Shown piece by piece: positions 1 through 7,500 of a stretch of 10,484 nt of DNA (position 1 is the stretch's first letter; the number at the start of each line of letters is the position of its first letter). Source of the stretch: Auxenochlorella pyrenoidosa (Eukaryota > Chlorophyta > Trebouxiophyceae > Chlorellales > Chlorellaceae); contig KQ482040.1 in NCBI GenBank assembly GCA_001430745.1, forward strand, positions 256,200 through 266,683, written 5' to 3'. The translations under genes were made by a program, and so were the position numbers. Under the pieces are notes generated by a model, which saw only the letters and a program-made list of their open reading frames with translations, had not been told where the DNA came from and did not search any database.

Positions 1-143
1 GGGGGCGGGCGAGCTGCGAGAGCTATGCAGGCCCGTCAGGCGTGGATGGCGGGCAGACGGCACGGCTGCATGCAACCCCCTTGCCCTGCCAGTCTGTCCA
101 TGCCGCCACGACCACTTTGGATCCGCTGCACCCCGCTTTACAG

Positions 144-978
144 GTACGAGATCAAGCGGCAACTGAATGCCGAGCAGCTGACCCCCCGCGTGGACCCCAA
201 CCACATGGCAGCCTACTCGCCCATCCAGGGCGGCAAATATTGGGTGAGTTCCCCGCTGAGCGCCACATCGGTGCAGCCCTGCAGCTTGCTGCACAATGTT
301 GCAGCCGCTGCACACCCCTACTCTGCAGCTTGCCACCGAAAAGAGCACCCTGCTGGCAGTCACTACTGGACCTACAGGGGGGGCAGCATCGAGCCAGCGC
401 ATGGGTGGATTGCATTGTGCTTTGATCACTCCATGCAAAGGGACAGGCTGCATCACAGGCCCTGCTTATGGCTGGCCCCTTGCCGCACCCCTCCCTGCGC
501 AACAGATTGGCTTTGACACCCCCACCACCCACGCCAAGAAGATGTGCTACGCCCGGGGGCGCGGCATCGGTGGCATTATGGTGAGACTGGCGCAGCAGGC
601 GCCTCCGCGCCTGCTCATTCCTGCGTGGTTTGGCCTCGGAATTTATCCTTTGGCAAGGCAGAATGCTCGGCACCATGCAGCCTGGCCGCTTGGGCGTGCT
701 GTTGGCCCTCCAACTGGGGAAGTAACGTTCAAATCAGAGACGCCCGCTGCAAGGGCGCCGTATCTTAACTGTGTGCAATTGCGCCGGCAAGCTGGGGGAG
801 ATCTATCTCTCTATCTATCTATCTTACATACGCCTCTTACCCTGCCTCCTGGCGCTGCCTCTAAACCCGCTGCCCTCAGGTGTGGGACTCGGACACTGAC
901 GACCAACTGGAGCTGCTGAAAAACATCAAGGCCAAGGCGACCGATGCATGCGCCGACTACCAGCAGCCGCGCTGCTGA
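144..978 (+). CDS. C-terminal part of a GH18 chitinase-like glycoside hydrolase (5' partial)
   Basis: Three exons are visible: 144-243, 506-580 and 880-978 (stop TGA at 976-978), joined by introns 244-505 and 581-879 with GT donors and CAG acceptors. Phases match: exon 144 enters with one base of a split codon, and both later junctions fall between codons. The 90 full codons match the end of the family 18 (beta/alpha)8 barrel. A YEIK segment and a GGKYW segment are followed by IGFDTPTTHAKKMCYARG, then GIGGIMVWDSDTDD, the usual G-(V/I)-M-(V/I)-W strand beta-8 with its conserved tryptophan, and then DD. Family knowledge: GH18 enzymes cleave beta-1,4 GlcNAc polymers. The catalytic DxxDxDxE motif lies upstream, so activity and secretion cannot be judged. 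Bases 1-143 look like the end of the preceding intron (TTTACAG acceptor). The protein ends with a short Cys-containing tail (ACADYQQPRC). A non-catalytic GH18-like lectin or GlcNAc-binding relative remains possible. Confidence 0.8.
801..824. repeat. TCTA-type microsatellite in a chitinase intron
   Basis: An imperfect run of CTAT/TCTA units lies in the second visible chitinase intron, about 55 bases before its acceptor. It is pyrimidine-rich and may add to the polypyrimidine stretch, but it looks like an ordinary simple repeat. Confidence 0.85.
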
Positions 979-1413
979 CGAGGCGCAGACTCTGCACCCT
1001 CAGCACCTACACCGCTGCTGGTGCAGCAGCTGTGCTCTGCGCACCAACACCGGCGCCCCTGATGCAGCGCGCGCGCGCGACAATGTATGATCCACCCTCG
1101 AGCACTGCGCACTTGGGACCCTTCAAATCAACAGATATTCTGATTCCTTCTGATCAGCATGAGCTTTCCCGCTGCCTGGCCCCTGACGCAAACTGCAAAT
1201 CCTGCTGGCTGCGCACCCGGCCACCACAAGTAATCCTGTCCATCTGACAAGCTCTTGGAATGAACATCTGCCGCCAAGTGCACTTCAAATTCACTGGAAA
1301 ATGTTGCCAAACTTGCAAAGCAGCTTGGAAGCTCGAAGCCCATCAATTGTGAGCCGTCAGCTGCCACCGCCACCACGTCTCCTGCTTCCTCCCATCACGG
1401 CGTCGTTCTCCGC
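979..1413 (+). other. Chitinase 3' flank (3' UTR and intergenic), no gene recognised
   Basis: No coding exon with family resemblance was found here. The stretch includes a short alternating GC run (1067-1079). From about 1085 to 1320 the base composition is clearly less GC-rich than the coding exons. Part of it should be the 3' untranslated region of the GH18 gene. The short reading frames on both strands are low-complexity and unrecognised. Confidence 0.5.
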
Positions 1414-1418
1414 TGTAA
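1414..1418 (+). terminator. Possible TGTAA polyadenylation signal
   Basis: TGTAA is the usual polyadenylation motif of green algae. This is the only plus-strand copy I found between the chitinase stop and the SRP14 start, about 435 bases after the stop. The same bases (GTAAGT from 1415) also form a perfect splice donor consensus, so the site could belong to a leader intron of the next gene instead. Confidence 0.25.
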
Positions 1419-2054
1419 GTCTTCCCATGAGTTTCTCACATGTATCCATCGCGTTTGCAAAGAGTGTCAGTGCACAGAACGACCGGGAAACGCGAGAGAA
1501 GGGCTGTACTGCCACCTGTACGGCCTCTTCAGGCTTTACAGTCGTCGAATGCCCATCGCAGTTTCTGAAATTACCCACGATCGGCAACCCTGCTCACAGC
1601 AAACTCGGTGAGTCGCAACTGGCCATTTCCTCGCACTGCCACGCCGCAGCCGGCCCCTGCAGCACCCGCAGGCGCCGCGGCTCAGATGTGGTGGTTAGAG
1701 GCACGTGCGAGCAGCACAGAGCTAGCGCACCTGCGTCGCTGCTGTGGGCTGGCGCGCTGCCCGCCGCCGCTGCCTGCTCGCCGCTGCCTGGCACCAAACT
1801 GAAGCCGGCAGCTGTCACAACTATTCTTTTGCCTTCTTTGCAGCTGCACTTGCTGGACGGGCATCTGGAGCCAAAAATAATAGAGCGGCGAGAGCAGAGC
1901 TTGCCCCACCAGTGCAGGCGGGCTGCGGGTGAGCGCTCGTGTTGCCCTCTGCTGCCTGTGCTGCCGTTTGGTGCTCCGCCTGTCCTTGCACGAGTTTGCC
2001 TCAGCCTTGCCTTTACATTTAGCAACCTAACATTAAAAATCTTCATGGGTGCAG
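1415..2054 (+). other. Candidate spliced 5' leader of SRP14
   Basis: Three donor/acceptor pairs can be chained. Donor GTAAGT at 1415 pairs with an acceptor ending 1541. Donor GTGAGT at 1608 pairs with TTCTTTGCAG ending 1843. Donor GTGAGC at 1929 pairs with GGGTGCAG ending 2054. The last intron has a good CTAAC branch-point-like motif at about 2027-2031. It would join a leader exon (1844-1928) to GCCAGCC directly before the SRP14 ATG. Exon 1844-1928 is open in the SRP14 frame, but its translation is low-complexity and SRP14 proteins normally start at MVLL, so I read it as untranslated. Only the 1929-2054 intron is reasonably well supported; the others are guesses from consensus. Confidence 0.35.
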
Positions 2055-2061
2055 GCCAGCC

Positions 2062-3624
2062 ATGGTGCTGCTGGACAATGGCGGCTTCCTGACGCAGCTG
2101 CACAGGTGCGGCCCTAGGCTCAGGCCAGCAAATTTCCTGCCTCACCTTTTCTTCAGCTTGCCGCCTCAGCGCCCTGCTGCGGCAGTTGCTGCCACCGTGC
2201 TTTCTCCCTCAATGTCATGCCTAGATAAGTGCCTTCCCGTTGCTCTGCTCTGCCCCTGTGTCTAGCGCACTGGCTGCTGTCGCCCTGTCAGTGGGGCGGC
2301 CGAAACTGCCTGCGTCTGCTTCTACACCCATTGTCAGAGCTGCGCTCTGCTGCGCGCTGCCACAATGTGTGCCTCCTAACCCTGCTGGCTCCACCCCAGC
2401 AGGCTGTATGAGGAGCGCAAGAAGGATGGCACAGTGTGGGTGACGATGAAGCGCAGTGAGTGGCTGTCACCTTGCACTGCCAATCTTTGAGCAGTATGGA
2501 ATTGCTGCAAGCTGTTTTGTGTATACATGGCTAGCAGGCGGGGTGCCTGCTCCCAGCGGGCGGTGCGCCTGGGCTGGAGCTCCCAGCAGCAGCCAGGGGG
2601 CGCCAGGTCTGCAGCGTAAGGGTGCAGTCGCATGCATGTGGCGTGCGACCACGGGCCAGCCTGCCCGCCCCACCATCCCGCCATGTCCCCCCCAAAAGCC
2701 CGCTGCTGCTGCTCTGCTGCTGCTGCTTGTTGCTGTAACTTCTGCCCCATCGTTGGGTTCCTGCCCCCCCCCCCCCCCCCTCCGCCGCTGTTCAGCCAAC
2801 CTGAAGCCGCGCAAGGGCAAGAAGGACTACAGCGGCTTTGAGTACCACTGCCTGGTGCGCTGCCTGCATGTGCCCCTCCCGCCTGCATGTGCCCTCTCCT
2901 GCCTGCCCTGCGGCCTGCACTCAGTGGGCTTTGAGCACCACCGCTCGGGGGTTTGCAGTCCCTGGCCTGCTTTGTGCCTGCCGAGCCGCGGTAGCCCCTG
3001 CGGGACGGCATGCCAGGATCCCCCCAGAGCCCAGCCCAGAGGAGGCGCACGCCGGCCGCTGGCCACACCCGGAGCAGCAGGCACGCTTCCACGCCGCCAT
3101 GCCCCTCTGCCGGCCGCATCACAGCCGCCCTTGCGCCCGCTGTGCCCGCTGTGCTGCCGCAGGTGCGCGCGACCGACGGGCGGCGCAAGCTGTCCACGGT
3201 CGTCAAGGGGGCAGACCTGGCCAAATTTCAGGAGAGCTACACAACCATCATGCGGGTGAGCAGGGGGGCAGGGTGCTCAGCGTGCTTTTTGTCCCCTGCA
3301 GTGCCTGCCGTGCTGAGAAGACGGGACGAGCGCGCCGGGCGGGCGGGCCGGGTGGCTGGGTCGAGCCCCCCGGCAGCGGGCGCGCGACACCCCATCAACC
3401 GCGAGCGGCGCTGCCTGAGCAATCGTGGCCTGTGCCCTGCACACCCCCTGACTGCCGACTGGCCTCTCCCTTGCACACCCCCAAACTGCTTCTACAGGCC
3501 CACATGGACTCGCTGAAGACAGGAAAAACTAAATATTTGCTCCTTTTTTTGGTCTTTGGTAAATGTGCAGGCGCACATGGACTCGCTGAAGAAGCGCGAC
3601 CGCAAGGCCGGGCACGGCCGGTGA
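2062..3624 (+). CDS. SRP14: SRP14, signal recognition particle 14 kDa protein
   Basis: Five exons, 2062-2105, 2403-2455, 2796-2854, 3163-3255 and 3571-3624, give 303 nt (100 residues plus TGA) with phase kept at each junction. The protein begins MVLLDNGGFLTQLHRLYEE, like the family start MVLL..FL.EL..LF. It continues with GTVWVTMKR (family GSV(W/Y)(V/I)TLK+), a Lys-rich loop, FEYHCLVRATDGRRKLSTVV (family C-L-(I/L)-R-A-T-D-G-+-K-(I/L)-S-T) and KFQESYTTIMRAHMDSLKKRD (family FQ..Y...L+A.M..LKK+(D/E)+). Known role: SRP14 pairs with SRP9, binds the Alu end of SRP RNA and slows elongation while the ribosome is targeted to the ER. The tail after LKKRD is only seven residues (RKAGHGR), shorter than the lysine/alanine-rich tails of animals and plants. 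The start is set by homology; its context is GCCATGG. A near copy of the start of exon 5 lies 73 bases upstream (see the 3495-3592 repeat). Confidence 0.96.
2398..2402 (+). other. NAGNAG tandem splice acceptor, SRP14 exon 2
   Basis: The acceptor of SRP14 intron 1 reads CAGCAG. Splicing after 2402 gives ...LH-R-LYEE, which matches the family. Splicing after 2399 would add one serine (LH-SR-LYEE) without a frame change. I chose the downstream site on homology. Confidence 0.7.
2764..2780. repeat. 17-base C homopolymer in SRP14 intron 2
   Basis: The run of 17 C bases ends 15 bases before the exon 3 acceptor AG, so it is the polypyrimidine tract of this intron. Homopolymers of this length are prone to length errors in sequencing. 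Being intronic, it does not affect the reading frame. Upstream, at about 2702-2727, is a CTG-rich stretch. Confidence 0.9.
2862..2900. repeat. Tandem repeat, two units of about 19 bases, in SRP14 intron 3
   Basis: GCCTGCATGTGCCC plus a pyrimidine tail occurs twice back to back (from 2862 and from 2881), starting just inside the intron that follows exon 3. No function is apparent. Confidence 0.75.
3495..3592 (+). repeat. Direct repeat copying the 5' edge of SRP14 exon 5 with its acceptor
   Basis: The 25 bases at 3495-3519 and at 3568-3592 differ at a single base. Each has CAG followed by codons for AHMDSLK. The downstream copy continues into the conserved KKRD end and is the real exon. The upstream copy runs into an AT-rich spacer (ACAGGAAAAACTAAATATTT, then a T-rich tract) unlike the rest of the gene. 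The 73-base offset is not a multiple of three, so using the upstream acceptor shifts the frame and runs to a stop at 3732-3734, giving 78 codons after exon 4. No usable donor follows the upstream copy: the nearest GT sites leave an intron of about 20 bases or fewer. Confidence 0.9.
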
Positions 3625-4542
3625 AGAGCAGGGCACGCAGGCTGGCAGCAATCGCAAAAGACCACCGCGGCGCGCCGCCTGTTCCCGTTTGTTGTTGCGG
3701 CGCAGCACCACTCACCCGCACCCTGCTTGCCTGAACGTCGGACTCTCCTTGCGTGGCCCTCATGCCGTGCGTCCTTGGCCTCCACACCTCGGCGTTGTCG
3801 CCCACCCACTCTCTCCTTGTCATTCTGCTTGCGCTGCCATTGCGCAGACAACGTGGTTCCACTGTGAAGCACCTTTCAGTTGCAATGCACGTGTTGAAAG
3901 CTTCAGAGGGCAAAGAGGCGGATGGCTGGGGGCATGTTTGACCGCAGGGAAGCAGGGCACGAGAAGGGCAGTGCAGAGCGGGGGGGGGGGCAGCATCTGC
4001 CTGAACGGGATCAGAGGGAGGCCGAACGAGCGGGCATTGATTTGAGTACCTCCCTACGAAGGCCGTGAGCTCCCTCTTTTGGTACACCGTGTTCAAGCAT
4101 AGTGCAGATGATGCAAATGGCGACCACCCCGCAGTGCCGCCAGGCCTGGAACCCACATTGGATGCAACATGCCCTGATCACTGTCTGCATTGATATGTTT
4201 GGTTTCCTTTGACGCGCACCATGAACAGCACCACGTGTTACAGCCATGTATCTGCCTTGTTATGGCCAACACTCTTCTGGGGGTCGTGATCGTCACAGGC
4301 TGAGCCACCCAGTGCACCACAGGCCCCCACCAAAGCCACTCTGTTTAAGCGTTGCCATGGAACACATCTCCCTTTTCTGCACCTCCCGAGGTCATCGTAC
4401 TGCATGCGATCTTCCCCCAACACTCGCACCCACCCAGCGACACTGCCTCTTTGCCATCGCCCGCATGGCGCTGCCGCCAGCTGCGGTGTTGCCCACTGTC
4501 TGGGGCCTGCCAGCCTGCATGCTTGTCCAGTCAAATCCGACC
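3625..4542 (+). other. SRP14 3' UTR, intergenic DNA and UTP13 upstream region
   Basis: No coding exon, tRNA or other RNA gene was recognised. I did not find a plus-strand TGTAA poly(A) motif after the SRP14 stop, so the transcript end is undefined. An 11-base G run lies at 3980-3990. The part from about 4010 to 4260 is noticeably lower in GC than its surroundings, as expected of an intergenic or promoter stretch. CACGTG hexamers sit at 3888-3893 and 4232-4237, but such a short motif is weak evidence for regulation. Two ATGs in frame with UTP13 (4465 and 4519) lie before the preferred start. Confidence 0.5.
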
Positions 4543-7500
4543 ATGACAACGCCCAAGCACTCATACAGAGTGCGCCGGAAACTAGAGGTCTTTTATACAG
4601 GCGGCCCTGTGCGACTTTCGCGCGATGGGCGGCTGCTGGCGTGCGCTTGCGCTGATGAGGCCAAGCTAGTGGATCCATTGAGCGGTGCCGTGCTGCAGAC
4701 GCTGCCCGGGGTGCGTCTCGGCAGCCGACCATGCATGCTGCGCCGCTTTGGGGAGCCTGTGGAGGGTGCCGGCCCGTCAGGGCCGTGCATGACGTGATAA
4801 AGAGCCTGTGTGCAGCGACAGGGCCATCCCCGGCGCACGCCCGACTAAACCCTGCCGCCGCTGCCTGCCGCCACCCGCCTCTGCCTGCCTGTCTGCAGGA
4901 TTCGGAGCCGCTCACAGCCCTGGCCCTGAGCCCCAATGCTCGGCAGCTTTTCACGGCGTCGCGCAGCCTCCAGCTGCGCTGCTGGTCGCTGGAAAACGGG
5001 CAGGCGCTGCGCAGCTTCAAAGGGCACAAGGCGCCGGTGGCAGACATGGCCGTCGATGCGTCGGGGGGCCTGCTGGCCACTGCCTCGGCAGACCGCACAG
5101 TGCGGGTTTGGGATGTGGATGGCGGCTTCTGCACACACTCCTTTACAGGCCACAGGTGAGCGCTGGAGGGCAGCCAGGCAGCCAGGGAGCTGGGCTGTGT
5201 TGTCAACCTTCTTTCGTTTAGTTTTTGCAAGTCATTCGTGCCTGCCGCGGCCTTTGGCCTGCAGCACTCTGCACAGTCAAGGCATGGTATTTGAAGATCA
5301 CCCTCCCCTCCATGGAGCGGCGCTCGAAGCATAGCCATGCAACAGCACCCGGCGGCGCGGGCGCGGGCTGCCACCCCCCGCGCTAGGCAAGGCAGGCGCG
5401 GGCCTTTCAGACCCCCTGCCCTGCCAGCGTGGGCGCGGGAGGCAGCCCCCTGCCCGCCGGCTGCCCCTCGGTACCAGGGCTGTCCAGCCGCCAGTGCTGC
5501 GTCCTGTCAATGCGGGGCAGACATGCCCCGCCCTCCCTCCCTCAACTGCCCGCCAAGTCAGTCCTGTGCCCGCTCCCCTCCTCTAGTTTCCGGTCAAGCT
5601 TTCTTTTCATGCACACGTCTGCAGTCACCAGGCCCCCCCCCCGGTTCACCATGGACCCCCTGCTGCCACCCTCTGTGCGTGCTGCAGCGGCGTGGTGCTG
5701 CGGGTGTTGTTCCACCCCAAGCAGCTGATGGTGGTCAGCGCTGGCGACGATGCAGAAGTGCGCGTGTGGGACCTTGTGACCAAGACCTGCGCTGCCGGTG
5801 GGTCGAGGGCAGGGCCAGGCAGGCGGCTGGTGAGCTCCGGCGCGCTCAGAGCGAACGTGGGCTGGGAGGCAGGCCACCTGCATGTGTGCTGCGGCGTGCT
5901 GCGGCGTGTTGGGAGGCAAGCCCGACGCCCCGCCTGCCCTCTGCTGCCGGCCAGCCCGCGGCTCTCCGTCCTTCCTCAGCCCGCAGGGTCGGCTGCTCGG
6001 GCACCACCCTGTTTCGCCCCTCCTGCAACGAACGACATGCTCTGATTCCTGCTCAACACCCTCTAACCGCCCATCGCCACCCCCCTCACACTCACCTCAT
6101 CCCCCGCCCCCGCGCTGCAGTCCTCAAGGCCCACTTCTCCGCCGTCACCTCGCTCAGCCTGTCCCCAGATGGCTGGACGCTGCTGTCAGGCGGGCGCGAC
6201 AGCGTGGTCACCGTGTGGAGCATGCGCGACTTTTCCAAAGTGGCCACCGTGCCCGTCTTTGAGGCGCTGGAAGGTGAGGCCGGGTGCTAGACACAACAAC
6301 GCTGCTGATTCCTGCATGCCTGTCAGCCATGGTGCCCGTGTTTGAGGCGCTGGAAGGTGGGGCTGGATGCCTGAAAAGAAAGCAGAAAACACTGCTGCTG
6401 GTTGCCTGCATGCCTGTTACGGTTACGGTGCATGCGCCGCCAGCCTGTTGCCGTGCATGCCCTGCCTGTGGTGAGCACGCTGATGCGTGCACGATGCAGC
6501 GCTGGCCAAGGGATGTGCACCTTCAGGCTTGATTGTCGGTCCCACCTGTCGAGCCCTGGCCGTCCATCAAGCCATTCTGCCTGCACTGCTCCCGACCCCC
6601 GCCGACTGCAGGTGTTGCATACCTCCCCCCCGGCACGCCCTTCCCTGGCCTGCCCAGCGGCAAGGCCAGCGGCGGCAAGGCTGCGGGCGGCAAGGCGGCG
6701 GCGCCGCCCGTGTGCTTTGCCACCGGCGGCGAAAAGGGCGTGGTGCGGCTGTGGCGGGCCGACACCGGCCAGTGCGTGTATGAGCAGCCCGCCGGCCTGG
6801 CAGCGGCGTCCAACGCTGCTGGCGGCATTCTAGAGCTCGAGCTGCTGCCTGGGGGCTCGGGCCTGCTGGCCGCCACCCAGGACTGCCGCCTGCTGTTCCA
6901 CGCCCCGGTCGGCGCCGACCTGGCAGCTTCCCGGCAGCTCATCGGCAACAACGATGAGGTCACCGACATGCGGTGGCTCACGCTGGGCGCCGACAGCGGC
7001 GGTGGCGGCAAGGGCGGCGACCCACAGCAGCAGCAGCAGCAGCAGGAACAGCAGCCGACGCACCTGGCGGTGTCGACAAACAGCGACCAGATCCGCATTT
7101 TCGACGCCACCACTATGAGCTGTGCCGCCACGCTGGCGGGGCACACCGACACGGTGCTCGCGCTGGACGCGCTGCGCCTGCCGGGCGTTGACGGCACAGC
7201 GGGCACAGCGGGCACGCTGCTCGCGTCAGGCAGCAAGGACGCCAGCGTGCGGGTGTGGAGCCTGCCCGCGGCACGCTGCATCGGTGAGGCGCGCTGCAGC
7301 GGCGCCCGCCGCCGGTCCCGCATGCAGTCGCTGTGCTGTCGGTCAAGCATGTCGCGCGTGCAGCATGCTGTCTGCAGATCTGAGCACCCGCAGCAGCTTG
7401 TATGGCAGCGCATGGTGGCTTGCTGCGGGGGCGCCGCTTGCCTGGCGCCCAAGGCAGCTGCGCTGCCGCTTCCCCTTATGTGCAGGCGTGGGCGCGGGAC

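Noticed and set aside
1..143. Additional chitinase exon at the window start
   Set aside because: No GH18-like residues can be read in any frame there, and the stretch ends in a splice acceptor.
3498..3734. SRP14 isoform with a hydrophobic tail from the upstream acceptor
   Set aside because: The frame after the AHMDSLK codons is shifted and unlike any SRP14. I treat it as a splicing by-product rather than a designed membrane form.
4101..4182. Possible C/D snoRNA (ATGATGC box, CTGA box, AGTG/CACT closing stem)
   Set aside because: The C box has a mismatch, the stem is four pairs, internal boxes are poorly placed, and it lies outside an intron.
3888..4237. Paired CACGTG boxes as UTP13 or SRP14 control elements
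   Set aside because: A six-base motif is expected by chance, and further copies occur inside UTP13 at about 7500 and 9519.
4465..4542. N-terminal extension of UTP13 from in-frame ATGs at 4465 or 4519
   Set aside because: Family alignment begins at about the 4543 ATG, and the extra residues (MALPPAAVLP...) show no targeting signal that would suit a nucleolar protein. It stays possible.
4238..5374. Long minus-strand open frame of 378 codons
   Set aside because: It overlaps UTP13 exons 1 and 2 antisense, has no recognisable motif, and is a by-product of high GC third positions.
5337..6290. Plus-strand open frame that spans UTP13 introns 2 and 3
   Set aside because: Only its last part (exon 4) resembles a protein family; the rest is intron read in an open frame.
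6523..7452. Minus-strand open frame of 309 codons
   Set aside because: It is antisense to the large UTP13 exon 5, with polycysteine and polyproline runs from the CAG and GGC repeats; no family resemblance.
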